Part shown: piece after piece, positions 33,636 through 42,564 of the stretch
Position numbering within the stretch: position 1 is the stretch's first letter
Layout of the letters: each line of letters opens with the position of its first letter
Source: Methylobacterium sp. NMS14P
Lineage (GTDB): Bacteria > Pseudomonadota > Alphaproteobacteria > Rhizobiales > Beijerinckiaceae
Reading direction: 5' to 3'
Length of the DNA: 64,000 nucleotides
Assembly: GCF_028583545.1 (NCBI RefSeq)
Contig: NZ_CP087106.1
Coordinates: 930,001-994,000 of the forward strand
Made by a program: the position numbers and the translations under genes
Notes under the pieces: model-generated
Database searches by the model: none
The model's input: only the letters and a program-made list of their open reading frames with translations
What the model was told of the DNA's origin: nothing

Positions 33636-35780
33636 TCAGAACCGCGCGGTCAGGAACAGCCGCACGTTCCGCCCCGGCAGCAGGATCTCGTCCTTCTTGA
33701 ACGAGGTCGAGTTGCGGATGTCGTCGTTCAGGAGGTTGCGGCCCTGGACGCCGAGGGTGATCGCGCTCGCCCCGTAGACCGCGGGATCGACGGCCTTGGT
33801 GTAGCTCAGCTCGGCGCGCAGGTCGTCGTAGCCGGGGGTCGGCGTCTCGTACACGGCCGTGGCGTCGTGGCTGAAGGCGTGGAGCAGGTTCACCCGCGCG
33901 AACCACCCGTCGGCCCGCAGGTAGACGCCGCCGCCGAGCCGGTAGGGCGGGATGCGCGGCACGTTCGCGCCGTTGTCGAACTGGGCGCGGACGAAGTCGA
34001 ACTGCGCCTCGACGCCGGCGAAGCCGTTGCCCACCGGCACGAGGTCGTACTGGCCGATGATCTCGGCGCCGTAGAAGGTCGCGTTCTGCTGCTGGTAGAC
34101 GATCTGCCGGTTGTCGGTGCCGACGCCGCAGGACGCGAAATCGTCGTCGCAGGTCAGGCCCGTGTAGTTCCGGTAGATGAAGCCGGTGTAGCGCGTGAAG
34201 TAGCCGGTGGCGTCGAGGCGGAACGGCCCCTCGGCCCGCCGGATGCTGGCCTCGACGGTCCGGGCGCGCTCCTTCTTGAGATTCGGGTTGCCGATCTCGA
34301 AGGTCGCGGTGGCGTCGTGCGGGCCCTGCGAGAACAGCTCGTAGCCCGTGGGCCCGCGCTCGACGTAGGAGCCGGTGAGGCTCGCCACGAAGCCGTAGGG
34401 CAGGTCCTGCAGGGCGCCGATGCTGGCGCTCTTCGGGGCGAAGCGCCGGGTCCGCGCGTACTGGAACGGCTCCTGGCCGTCGACCGGCACGTAGTCGGAG
34501 GGGAACTGGGCCGCCGTGCTCGACAGCCGGTCGACCTCGTAGCGCCCGGCCGCCTGCAGCCGCGTGCCCGGACGCAGTTCCAGCTCCTCGAACAGGTAGA
34601 CCGCGTTCGCGCGCGACTCCGTCTTCGGCAGGAACGATTCGAGCTGCGTGTTGATCACGCGCCGGTCCGACTGGAAGCCGAGCGCGCCGGTGAGCTTGCC
34701 GAACGGGGTGAAGACCGGGACGTGCTGGAGTTCCAGGCGCCCCTCGGCCTCGCGGTTCTTGAAGATCGCCTGGACGCCCTCGATCCCGTCGTCGCCGATC
34801 CCGACCTCGTTGTGACGGTAGACCGAGTAGCCCGCCCAGTAGCGGATCACCTCGAAGGGCCCGTCGAGCGGGCGGTACTCGCCCCGCGACAGGACTCGGT
34901 CCTGGTTCGGGGTCAGGCGGGTCCGGTCCTGCTCGGCGACGCCGCCGGGGATCGCGTAGACCGCGTCGTAGTGGCTGAAGGAGATGCCCACGAAGCCGCG
35001 GTCGCCGATCGCCGAGATGCCGACCGCGCCGCCCTGCGACTCGTTGTAGGAGTTGCGCTGGATCCCGCCGGGGATCGCGTAGCTGTCGTTCGCGGTCCTG
35101 AAGCCGTCGGCGTGGACCGCGATGCCGTCGCCGCCGGCATCCACCGTGGCGGCGCCGAGGCGGCCGTTATCCACGCTGGAGAAGCCGCTGGTGACTTGGC
35201 CCTGCACCCCGTTCGCCGGGATGAAGGTCGGCACCCGGTTGTTGTCGGCCGAGACGACGCCGCCGATGGCCCCCGAGCCGTAGCGCAGGGTCGCGGGGCC
35301 GCGGATCACCTCGATCCGGTCGGCGACCAGCGGGTTGACCGGCACGGCGTGGTCCTCGCCGAGGTCGGACACGCCGCCGTTGACGATGCCGTTCTCCTGG
35401 ATCCGCACCCGGGCATTGTCGAGGCCGCGGATGATCGGCCGGGACGCTGCCCCCGGCGCGTAGGTCGTGCCCGAGATGCCCGGCCTGTCGAACAGGGCGT
35501 CACCCAGGGTCCGCGGCTGGTCGCGCGCGATCTGGTCCTGGGTCACCACCGTCACCGGTGAGAACGTGTTGGTCGCCACCGGCAGGACGCCGATCGGCAC
35601 GGCGGCATCCGCCGCGACCGCGCCGCGCGACGGCTGGATCGGGCTCGGGCTGGTGACGCTGAGCTCGTCGAGGGCGACGGCCTGCTGCGCCCGCACGGCG
35701 GACGGTGTCAGGAGGCCGACGCAGACGGTCGAGGACAGGACCGTGCTGGCGAGGAAACCGAAGCGGCGCGAGGGAAGCAT
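33636..35780 (-). CDS. ZnuD-like TonB-dependent receptor
   Basis: A 714-residue TonB-dependent receptor. It has a signal peptide (RRFGFLASTVLSSTVCVGLL to RAQ), a TonB box VALDELSVTS nearly identical to that of the first receptor, a plug with RPIIRGLDNARVRIQENGI, then EDHAVPVNPLVADRIEVIRG and PATLRYGSGAIGGVVSADNN, and a barrel ending VRLFLTARF. The plug sequence and the extracellular cysteine loop (CDDDFASCG) match the zinc receptor ZnuD group. It is divergent from the ZigA-type GTPase and shares with it a Zur-like regulatory region. Zinc import under starvation is the likely role. Confidence 0.88.
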   Translation of the reverse strand: MLPSRRFGFLASTVLSSTVCVGLLTPSAVRAQQAVALDELSVTSPSPIQPSRGAVAADAAVPIGVLPVATNTFSPVTVVTQDQIARDQPRTLGDALFDRPGISGTTYAPGAASRPIIRGLDNARVRIQENGIVNGGVSDLGEDHAVPVNPLVADRIEVIRGPATLRYGSGAIGGVVSADNNRVPTFIPANGVQGQVTSGFSSVDNGRLGAATVDAGGDGIAVHADGFRTANDSYAIPGGIQRNSYNESQGGAVGISAIGDRGFVGISFSHYDAVYAIPGGVAEQDRTRLTPNQDRVLSRGEYRPLDGPFEVIRYWAGYSVYRHNEVGIGDDGIEGVQAIFKNREAEGRLELQHVPVFTPFGKLTGALGFQSDRRVINTQLESFLPKTESRANAVYLFEELELRPGTRLQAAGRYEVDRLSSTAAQFPSDYVPVDGQEPFQYARTRRFAPKSASIGALQDLPYGFVASLTGSYVERGPTGYELFSQGPHDATATFEIGNPNLKKERARTVEASIRRAEGPFRLDATGYFTRYTGFIYRNYTGLTCDDDFASCGVGTDNRQIVYQQQNATFYGAEIIGQYDLVPVGNGFAGVEAQFDFVRAQFDNGANVPRIPPYRLGGGVYLRADGWFARVNLLHAFSHDATAVYETPTPGYDDLRAELSYTKAVDPAVYGASAITLGVQGRNLLNDDIRNSTSFKKDEILLPGRNVRLFLTARF

Positions 35781-35791
35781 CGAGACTCACA

Positions 35792-35807
35792 CAGTGTTAT
35801 ATCGTTT
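35792..35807 (-). promoter_or_regulatory. Degenerate Zur-box-like site before ZnuD-like gene
   Basis: CAGTGTTATATCGTTT matches 12 of 16 positions of the perfect palindrome at 35940-35955 and lies 12 bp upstream of the ZnuD-like start codon. A further weaker match (AAACGTTACATCGTTG, 11 of 16) is at 35870-35885. Both could be Zur sites controlling the receptor, but the symmetry is imperfect. Confidence 0.45.
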
Positions 35808-35939
35808 CATTGTTGCGGCGCGTCGCTTCGGTGCAAGCGTTAATCCCAAGCGCGCCGGACACCGCGGAGAAACGTTACATCGTTGCAACAGCGGCTTGGC
35901 CTGCGCTCCCGTCCAGCTCCTTGAAACAGGTTGACTTTG

Positions 35940-35955
35940 AAATGTTATAACATTT
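35940..35955 (+). promoter_or_regulatory. Perfect Zur-box-like palindrome before CobW-type gene
   Basis: AAATGTTATAACATTT is a perfect 16-bp palindrome ending 10 bp before the ATG of the CobW-family gene. It contains the TGTTATAACA core of Zur boxes (E. coli consensus half GAAATGTTATA). A candidate -35 element TTGAAA at 35921-35926 lies 17 bp before GTTATA at 35944, so binding would cover the -10 region. This is the strongest operator-like site in the window. Confidence 0.7.
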
Positions 35956-35965
35956 TGATCATGAC

Positions 35966-37186
35966 ATGACCCAGCACGACACCCGCCTTCCCGTCACCGT
36001 CCTGTCCGGCTTCCTCGGAGCCGGGAAGACGACCCTGCTCAATCACGTGCTCAACAACCGCGACGGCCGCCGCGTCGCGGTGATCGTCAACGACATGAGC
36101 GAGGTGAACATCGACGCCGACTTGGTCCGTGCGGGCGGGGCCGACCTGTCCCGGACCGACGAGACGCTGGTCGAGATGACCAACGGCTGCATTTGTTGCA
36201 CCCTGCGCGACGATCTGCTCGCCGAGGTCCGGCGGCTGTCGGAGACGGGGCGGTTCGACTACCTGCTGATCGAGGGGACCGGCATCGCCGAGCCGCTGCC
36301 GGTCGCCTCGACCTTCTCGTTCCGCGACGAGGCCGGCCGCTCGCTCTCGGATCTCGCGCGGCTCGACACGATGGTCACGGTGGTCGACGCGGTGAACCTG
36401 CTCAAGGATTACGGCTCGGCCGCCTTCCTGCGCGAGCGCGGCGAGACCGCCGGCGCCGAGGACACGCGCACGCTCGTGGACCTGCTCGTGGAGCAGATCG
36501 AGTTCGCCGACGTGGTGGTGATCAACAAGGCGCACGACGTCTCCGCCGAGCACCTCGCGCTGGTCCGCTCCGTCGTGCGCGGCCTGAACGCCGATGCCCG
36601 GATCCTCGAGACCGATCACGGGCGCGCGCCGCTCGCCGCGATCCTCGACACCGGCCTGTTCGACGAGGAGAAGGCCCAGCAGCACCCGCTCTGGTTCAAG
36701 GAACTCTACGGCGCGCACGAGCACGTGCCGGAGACCGAGGAGTACGGCATCGCCTCCTTCGTCTACCGAGCTCGCCGGCCCTTCGACCCGGAGCGCTTCA
36801 ACGCCTTCGTCAACGCCACGTGGCCGGGCCTGATCCGCGCGAAGGGCCACTTCTGGCTCGCGACCCGGCCGGACTGGGTCGGCGAGTTCTCCCTCGCGGG
36901 CGCCGTGGCCCGGGTCTCGGCTATGGGGTTCTGGTGGTCGGCCGTGCCGCGGCGGCGCTGGCCGGAGGCGCCCGAGTTCCAGGCGCGGCTCCAGGATGTC
37001 TGGAGCGAGGTCTGGGGCGACCGGCGCCAGGAACTGGTCTTCATCGGCGCCGGCATGGACGCGGCGGCGCTGACGGCGGCGCTGGACGCCTGCCTAATCG
37101 AGACCGGTGCGGACCGGGAGCCGTTCGATCCCGCACCCTATCGCGGCCTGCCGGACCCGTTCCCGGCGTGGCGCCGCGCGGCCTGA
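35966..37186 (+). CDS. CobW/COG0523 family GTPase, ZigA-like zinc metallochaperone
   Basis: A 406-residue P-loop GTPase. Walker A is GFLGAGKTT (15-23), the metal-binding CxCC motif is CICC (75-78), followed by [17 protein letters not shown] and [14 protein letters not shown] (the base-recognition NKxD position reads NKAH). The C-terminal CobW_C domain contains [20 protein letters not shown] and [19 protein letters not shown], as in zinc-starvation ZigA proteins. Zur-regulated COG0523 GTPases deliver zinc to priority enzymes during starvation. The Zur-like palindrome 10 bp upstream supports this over cobaltochelatase CobW. Convergent with MarR. Confidence 0.9.
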   Translation: MTQHDTRLPVTVLSGFLGAGKTTLLNHVLNNRDGRRVAVIVNDMSEVNIDADLVRAGGADLSRTDETLVEMTNGCICCTLRDDLLAEVRRLSETGRFDYLLIEGTGIAEPLPVASTFSFRDEAGRSLSDLARLDTMVTVVDAVNLLKDYGSAAFLRERGETAGAEDTRTLVDLLVEQIEFADVVVINKAHDVSAEHLALVRSVVRGLNADARILETDHGRAPLAAILDTGLFDEEKAQQHPLWFKELYGAHEHVPETEEYGIASFVYRARRPFDPERFNAFVNATWPGLIRAKGHFWLATRPDWVGEFSLAGAVARVSAMGFWWSAVPRRRWPEAPEFQARLQDVWSEVWGDRRQELVFIGAGMDAAALTAALDACLIETGADREPFDPAPYRGLPDPFPAWRRAA

Positions 37187-37195
37187 GGCCGGCGG

Positions 37196-37822
37196 TCAGG
37201 TCGCCAGCGCCTCGGCCTCGTCCTCGGCCTCGATCTCGGCATCCGCCTCGGTCGTCTGACCGGAGGCGCCGGCCGCCTCGGCGAGGCCGCGGGCCGCCTT
37301 CCGCAGGAGCTTCCGGAGGCGGCGGCGATCGGTCTTGTCGAGGTGGTCGAGCAGCTCGGCCTCGACCTCCTCCTGGATCCGCTCGATGGCCTCGGCCTTG
37401 GCCATGCCGGCCTCCGTGAGCTGGACCCGGACCACGCGGCCGTCGCCCGACTCGGCCCGGCGCTCGACGATGCCGAGGGCGGCGAGCCGCGTCACTGTCT
37501 TGGAGGCGGTGGGCGGCCGGACGCGCAGCAGCGCGGCGAGATCGCCCATCGTCATCGTGCCGGCCGCGGCCAGCGCCTGAACCACCTGCTCCTGGCCGGC
37601 GAACAGGCCGAGCTTGGCCAGGCGGTCGCCGGTCCGCGCCCGGTGCAGGCGCGCTGCCTGGACCAGGGCCCAGCCGACGCTGCGCACGCCGGGCGGCCTC
37701 AGCTTCTTGGACGGGAGGCCGAGCACGGCGGCGGCCCCGTCCTGATGATCGCGCTTCTGCTTGTCGCCCACCGGAGCGCCCGAATTAGAGCCGGCGGCCG
37801 CCGGACGATCCTGAATCTGCAC
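37196..37822 (-). CDS. MarR family transcriptional regulator
   Basis: A 208-residue winged-helix protein. The core domain reads GLFAGQEQVVQALAAAGTMT, then MGDLAALLRVRPPTASKTVTRLAALGIVERR (HTH) and GDGRVVRVQLTEAGMAKAEA (wing). A charged C-terminal helix (DKTDRRRLRKLLRKAARGLAE) and an acidic tail EADAEIEAEDEAEALA extend the usual 140-residue length. Its N-terminal 40 residues are variable. The stop is only 9 bp from the convergent GTPase stop. Its target is unknown. Confidence 0.88.
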   Translation of the reverse strand: MQIQDRPAAAGSNSGAPVGDKQKRDHQDGAAAVLGLPSKKLRPPGVRSVGWALVQAARLHRARTGDRLAKLGLFAGQEQVVQALAAAGTMTMGDLAALLRVRPPTASKTVTRLAALGIVERRAESGDGRVVRVQLTEAGMAKAEAIERIQEEVEAELLDHLDKTDRRRLRKLLRKAARGLAEAAGASGQTTEADAEIEAEDEAEALAT

Positions 37823-37906
37823 CGTCCACCCCCATCAAGCGGCCGCCCAGGTCCCTGTGGCGCCGACCGGTGACGGTGCGATGACGGGTGTGACGCGGAG
37901 GCGCGC

Positions 37907-38296
37907 TCAGCAGTGCATGAGACGCTGGAGACGGTCCAGGATGTCCTCGCCGGTGCAGGGACGGGCGATGAACTCGGCATGTTTCGGCATGCGGGCCGGG
38001 TCCGGGGCCGCGCGCCCGGACACGATCAGGATCGGCAATTGCGGCCGCGCCTCGGCCACGGAACTCGCGAGGTCGAAACCGTCGGTCTTTCCCGAGAGCT
38101 GCACGTCCGTGACCAGCCCGCAAATGTCCGGACGCGCCTGCAGGATGCTGAGCGCCCGCTCGGCGGAGGCGCACTGGACGGTGTCGTAGCCGCCTTCCTC
38201 CAGCACGTCCCCGAGGTCCATGATCGTCAGCGCCTCGTCCTCGACGAGGAGGATTACCGGCCGATCGCCGCTCGAACCCGTCTGCTCGCTCGCCAC
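37907..38296 (-). CDS. Single-domain response regulator
   Basis: A 129-residue receiver domain with no output domain. The acidic pocket is ED at 19-20 and the phospho-acceptor is Asp64 in LVTDVQLSG, with Ser93 in the switch position. The normally invariant lysine is replaced by Arg112 (FIARPCTGED). The other receiver features are normal, so it may still be phosphorylated with altered dynamics. No kinase gene is adjacent. It lies between MarR and bioA. Confidence 0.85.
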   Translation of the reverse strand: MASEQTGSSGDRPVILLVEDEALTIMDLGDVLEEGGYDTVQCASAERALSILQARPDICGLVTDVQLSGKTDGFDLASSVAEARPQLPILIVSGRAAPDPARMPKHAEFIARPCTGEDILDRLQRLMHC

Positions 38297-38430
38297 TGTG
38301 TACTCCCTTCAGCAGCGCCCGGCCGCGCGGGCCGCCGCACGCATCTCCAGTCGTAGGCCCAACGGCAGAAACGGTCCCGGGTTGCAGGCGGGCGCCGGCG
38401 CTGGTCACGGGAATGTGGAACGCGCAGGCG

Positions 38431-39696
38431 TCATGTCGATGCCGGCGCCATGTCGGTCACCACCGCGGCGACCGCCTCGATCAGCCGGTCGAGATCCGCC
38501 GCGCCGATCGTGAGGGCGGGGGTGAGATAGACGATGTCGCCGAACGGCCGCACCCAGACGCCGCGGGCGAGCAGTTCCGCCTTCAGGACGGCCAGATCGG
38601 GCGCCCGCGCGAACTGGACCGCCCCGATGGCCCCGAGGACCCGGACATCCGCCACGCCGGACACGCGCCGCAGCGGCTCCAGCCCCGCGGCGAGGCGCTC
38701 CGCAATGGCGCCGGCCTGGGCCAGACGCGGCTCGGTCTCGAACAGGTCGAGACTGGCATTGGCCGCCGCGCAGGCGAGGGGGTTGGCCATGAAGGTCGGG
38801 CCGTGCATCAGCGCCGCCGCCGGATCCTCGGACCAGAACGCCGCGAACACCTCCGTGCGGGCGATCGTGGCGGCGAGCGCCATCGTGCCGCCCGTGAGCG
38901 CCTTCGACAGGCACAGGATGTCGGGGACGATCCCCGCCTGCTCGCAGGCGAACAGGCTGCCGGTGCGCCCGAAGCCGGTGAAGATCTCGTCGGCGATGAG
39001 CGGCAGCCCGTGCCGGCGCGCCAGCCCGGCGACCGTCGCCAGCACCTCCGGCGGGTGCGTCCGCATCCCGCCGGCACCCTGGACCAGCGGCTCGACGATC
39101 ACCGCCGCCAGGATGTCGCGATGGGCCGCGAGGGCCGCGTCGAGCGCCGCGGTCTCGGCGGCGCTCCGCGGCAGGTCGCAGAAGATCTGGCGCGGCAGGT
39201 AGGCCCCGAAGCGGCGGTGCATGCCCTCCTCGGGGTCGCAGACCGACATCGCCCCCATCGTGTCGCCGTGGTAGCCGCCGCGGAACGCGAGGACCTTCGT
39301 CCGCCCGCTCACCCCGCGGTTGATCCACATCTGCGCCGCCATCTTGAGCGCGACCTCCACGGCGACCGAGCCCGAATCGCTGAGGAAGACGTGGTCGAGA
39401 TCGCCCGGCAGCAGGGCGGCGAGCCGCCGGGCCAGGGCCTCCGCCGGCGCGTGGGTGAGGCCGCCGAACATCACGTGGGGCATGCGCGCGAGCTGCTCGG
39501 CCACCGCGCCCGCTATGTGCGGGTGATTGTAGCCGTGCACCGCGGTCCACCAGGAGGCGATGCCGTCCACGAGCTCGCGTCCGTCGGCGAGGCGGATGCG
39601 GGTGCCCTGGGTCGCGACCGCCTCCAGGGGCGGCGCCGCGAGGCGCATCTGCGTGTAGGGCCGCCAGAGTTGGCCTGCGGGCGTTGCGAGGGTCAT
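38431..39696 (-). CDS. bioA: Adenosylmethionine-8-amino-7-oxononanoate aminotransferase
   Basis: A 421-residue class III PLP aminotransferase of biotin synthesis that converts KAPA to DAPA with SAM as amino donor. Diagnostic segments are LWRPYTQMRLAAPPL, ELVDGIASWWTAVHGYNHP, RHGLPLIADEIFTGFGRTG and the PLP lysine in ILCLSKALTGGTMALAATIA. ATG at 39696 gives the normal length. It is divergent from bioF with 91 bp between the starts, so both may share a regulatory region. bioB and bioD are not in the window. Confidence 0.95.
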   Translation of the reverse strand: MTLATPAGQLWRPYTQMRLAAPPLEAVATQGTRIRLADGRELVDGIASWWTAVHGYNHPHIAGAVAEQLARMPHVMFGGLTHAPAEALARRLAALLPGDLDHVFLSDSGSVAVEVALKMAAQMWINRGVSGRTKVLAFRGGYHGDTMGAMSVCDPEEGMHRRFGAYLPRQIFCDLPRSAAETAALDAALAAHRDILAAVIVEPLVQGAGGMRTHPPEVLATVAGLARRHGLPLIADEIFTGFGRTGSLFACEQAGIVPDILCLSKALTGGTMALAATIARTEVFAAFWSEDPAAALMHGPTFMANPLACAAANASLDLFETEPRLAQAGAIAERLAAGLEPLRRVSGVADVRVLGAIGAVQFARAPDLAVLKAELLARGVWVRPFGDIVYLTPALTIGAADLDRLIEAVAAVVTDMAPAST

Positions 39697-39787
39697 GCGT
39701 CCGGCATGGTAGGGCCTCGGACGAGGGTCAAGGGTCCGGCACCCGCCGCTTGACTTTGCCGGCGCGGCACCGCCCATCCCCGTCCCC

Positions 39788-40906
39788 ATGGACAGCCTCG
39801 ACGCCTTCGCCACCGGGAAACTCGACGCCCTCGAGGCCGGCAGCCTCCGCCGGAAGCTGGTGCCGACGGAGCGCGGCTCCGGCGCCGCGGCGGCGCGGCG
39901 GGGGCGGGCGCTCGTCTCCTTCTCGTGCAACGATTACCTCGGCCTCTCGCACCACCCGCGGGTGATCGCGGCGGCTCAGGCTGCCGTGGCGTCCCACGGC
40001 GCGGGGGCGGGCGGGTCGCGGCTCGTGACCGGCGACCATCCCTATCTCGGCGCGCTGGAGGCAGGCCTCGCCCGCCACAAGGGCACGGAGGCCGCCCTGG
40101 TCTTCGGCAGCGGCTACCTCGCCAATCTCGGCATCACCCCGGCGCTCGCCGGGCGCGGCGACCTCGTCCTGCTGGACGAACTGTCCCACGCCTGCATGTG
40201 GGCGGGCGCGCGGCTCTCGGGGGCGCGGGTCCTGACCTTCCGCCACAACGATCCCGGCGACCTCGCGGCGCGGCTCGCCGAGCATCGGCCCCACCACGGG
40301 CGCGCCCTCGTGCTGACCGAGCGGGTGTTCAGCATGGACGGCGACCGGGCGCCGCTCGGCGACATCCTGGGCATCGCCGAAACCTTCGACGCCTGGACGC
40401 TGGTGGACGATGCCCACGGCATCGGCGTGGTCGAGGACGGACCGCGCGCGCCGCTGGAGATGGGCACCCTGTCGAAGGCGCTCGGCTCGTACGGCGGCTA
40501 TCTCTGCGCCTCGCGCCCGGTCGTCGACCTGATGACGAGCCGCGCCCGCAGCTTCGTCTACACCACCGGCCTGCCCCCGGCCTCGGCCGCCGCCGCCCTG
40601 GAGGCGCTGGCGATCCTGGAGGCGGAGCCCGAGCGCCGGGCCCGGCCGCTCGCCCTGGCCCGGCGCTTCACCGCCCGCCTGGGCCTGCCGGAAGCCGAGA
40701 GCGCGGTCGTGCCGGTGCTGGTCGGCGAGGCGCATAGAGCGCTCGACATCTCGGCGGCGTTGGAGGCGCAGGGCTACCTCGTGGTGGCGATCCGCCCGCC
40801 GACCGTGCCGGCCGGGACGGCGCGGCTGCGGGTCGCCTTCTCGGCGGCTCACGACGCGGCGCAGGTCGATGGTCTCGCCGAGGCTTTGGCGGCCCTGATC
40901 GGTTGA
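39788..40906 (+). CDS. bioF: 8-amino-7-oxononanoate synthase
   Basis: A 372-residue PLP enzyme that condenses pimeloyl-ACP (or pimeloyl-CoA) with alanine to KAPA, the step before BioA. Motifs are SFSCNDYLGLSHHP, GAGAGGSRLVTGDHPYLG, TLVDDAHGIGVV and the PLP lysine Lys230 in GTLSKALGSYGGYLCAS. Length and motifs are normal. Divergent arrangement with bioA makes a two-gene biotin locus. Confidence 0.95.
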   Translation: MDSLDAFATGKLDALEAGSLRRKLVPTERGSGAAAARRGRALVSFSCNDYLGLSHHPRVIAAAQAAVASHGAGAGGSRLVTGDHPYLGALEAGLARHKGTEAALVFGSGYLANLGITPALAGRGDLVLLDELSHACMWAGARLSGARVLTFRHNDPGDLAARLAEHRPHHGRALVLTERVFSMDGDRAPLGDILGIAETFDAWTLVDDAHGIGVVEDGPRAPLEMGTLSKALGSYGGYLCASRPVVDLMTSRARSFVYTTGLPPASAAAALEALAILEAEPERRARPLALARRFTARLGLPEAESAVVPVLVGEAHRALDISAALEAQGYLVVAIRPPTVPAGTARLRVAFSAAHDAAQVDGLAEALAALIG

Positions 40907-40980
40907 GCGCGGGCGCTTCCCGGCCATCGCGCCGATCTCCATATCTGCTGACCGACCAAGCGGCTGCGGACACCGTTCGT

Positions 40981-41066
40981 CTTCGCGAGCGGAGCGAAGC
41001 AATCCCGGGCAGCGCGACCTCTGAGATCGTGGCGCCACACTGGATTGCTTCGCTGCGCTCGCAAAG
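40981..41066. repeat. Large imperfect inverted repeat, copy 1
   Basis: Two 25-bp arms (40981-41005 and 41042-41066) match at 23 of 25 positions when one is reverse-complemented, with a 36-bp spacer. The arm begins CTTCGCGAGCGGAGCGAAGC. A related element lies at 42565-42655. It sits between bioF and the OsmC gene and is probably a dispersed intergenic palindromic element. Confidence 0.75.
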
Positions 41067-41164
41067 GCGGTGAGGGCTTCGCGACAACCTGCTAAGGCGT
41101 TTCGCGCATCAAGAACCCGATCCGGCCGCCCGGGGTCGGGCGACATCATCGAGAGGACGACGCC

Positions 41165-41674
41165 ATGGACGCCACCGCGCTGCGAGCCCTCCAGGCTCCG
41201 ATCAAGGACAAGTACCGCACCGCGCCGGACGCGGCGGTCATCACCTTGAAGGCCAGGGGTACGCTGGACGACACCAAGATCGCCTGCAAGGTCGAGACGG
41301 GCCGCGCCATCGCGGAGGCCGGGCTGCATCCGGCCACGGGCGGTTCGGGCGCGGAGCTGTGCTCGGGCGACATGCTGCTGGAGGCGCTGGTCGCCTGCGC
41401 GGGCGTGACGCTCAAGGCGGTGGCGACCGCCCTGGAGATCCCGCTGCGCGCTGGCACGGTCAGCGCCGAGGGCGACCTCGACTTCCGCGGCACCCTCGGG
41501 GTCGACAAGGAGGCGCCGGTGGGCTTCCGCAGCATCCGCCTATTCTTCGAGCTCGACACCGACGCGCCGGAGGACAAGCTCGCGCAGCTCCTGAAGCTGA
41601 CCGAGCGCTACTGCGTGGTCTTCCAGACCCTCAACCACAAGCCGGAACTGTCGGTATCGGCGACGACGGCCTGA
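41165..41674 (+). CDS. OsmC family protein
   Basis: A 169-residue OsmC-like protein. The cysteines Cys66 (AELCSGDML) and Cys78 (LVACAGVTLKAV) fit the redox-active site of the Ohr/OsmC superfamily, which reduces organic hydroperoxides. Full substrate type is uncertain, since the subfamily lacks the Ohr signature. It is followed by a methyltransferase after 10 bp on the same strand. Confidence 0.88.
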   Translation: MDATALRALQAPIKDKYRTAPDAAVITLKARGTLDDTKIACKVETGRAIAEAGLHPATGGSGAELCSGDMLLEALVACAGVTLKAVATALEIPLRAGTVSAEGDLDFRGTLGVDKEAPVGFRSIRLFFELDTDAPEDKLAQLLKLTERYCVVFQTLNHKPELSVSATTA

Positions 41675-41684
41675 CGGGGGCAAC

Positions 41685-42542
41685 ATGGCGGGCGGCATCA
41701 CCCAGGCCGAGTACTGGAACGGCGAGGTCGGGACGCGCTGGGCACGCAATCAGGCCGTCCTCGACGCGATGTTCGTCCCGCTGACGGAGGCGCTCTTCGC
41801 CGGCGCGCGGCTCGTCCCGGGCGAGACGGTGCTCGACATCGGCTGCGGCGCGGGCGCCACGACCCTGGAGGCCGCGCGCCGGGTCGGGCCCGGCGGCGGT
41901 GTGACGGGCGCCGACATCTCGGCGCCCCTCCTCGCCGTGGGACGGGATCGCGCCGAGGCGGAGCCGCCCGGGGCCGCCCCGATCCGGTTCGTCGAGGCCG
42001 ATGTCGAGGCGGCCGATCTCGGCCGGTTCGACCGGGTCGTGTCGCGGTTCGGCGTGATGTTCTTCGCGGATTCCGCCCGCGCCTTCGCCAACGTGCGCCG
42101 GATGCTCGGGCCGGGCGGCCGGATGACCTTCCTGTGCTGGCGGGCCCTCTCCGACAATCTGTGGGTACGCGTGCCGCGCGACGCGGTGTTGCCGCTCCTG
42201 CCGGAGGTGCCGTCGCCGCCGCAGCCCGACACCCCGGGGCCGTTCCGCTTCGCCGAGGCCGACCCGCTCGTCGCGCTCCTGCGCGGCGCCGGGTTCGACC
42301 GCGTGGCCTGCGACGCCCTCGACCGCGACATCGTCGTCGGGGAGGGCGAGACCGACGCGGCGGCGACCGCGGCGGCCACCCACGTCTCCCTGAACCTCGG
42401 CCCGAGCTCCCACCTCGTCCGCGAGGCCGCGCCGGATCTCCGGGCGCGCGCCGAGGCGGCCGTGGCGGAGGCCCTCCGGCGGCACGCGGCGGGCGGCGCC
42501 GTGCGCCTGCGCGCCGCGTGCTGGCTCGTCCAGGCGGGATAG
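41685..42542 (+). CDS. Class I SAM-dependent methyltransferase
   Basis: A 285-residue methyltransferase. Motif I is VLDIGCGAGATTLEAARRVG, and the later VSRFGVMFFADSARAFANV is typical of the UbiE/COQ5-like (methyltransferase_11/25) group, with a C-terminal region for substrate binding. Its substrate is unknown. The start at 41685 lies 10 bp after the OsmC stop, so the two are probably co-transcribed. Confidence 0.88.
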   Translation: MAGGITQAEYWNGEVGTRWARNQAVLDAMFVPLTEALFAGARLVPGETVLDIGCGAGATTLEAARRVGPGGGVTGADISAPLLAVGRDRAEAEPPGAAPIRFVEADVEAADLGRFDRVVSRFGVMFFADSARAFANVRRMLGPGGRMTFLCWRALSDNLWVRVPRDAVLPLLPEVPSPPQPDTPGPFRFAEADPLVALLRGAGFDRVACDALDRDIVVGEGETDAAATAAATHVSLNLGPSSHLVREAAPDLRARAEAAVAEALRRHAAGGAVRLRAACWLVQAG

Positions 42543-42564
42543 GTCTTGCGCTGCTCGATCTCAC

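Noticed and set aside
35966..37186. CobW of aerobic cobalamin biosynthesis
   Set aside because: There are no cob genes nearby, the C-terminal sequence fits ZigA-type proteins, and a Zur-like box lies directly upstream. The cobalamin riboswitch is 6 kb away in front of a different operon.
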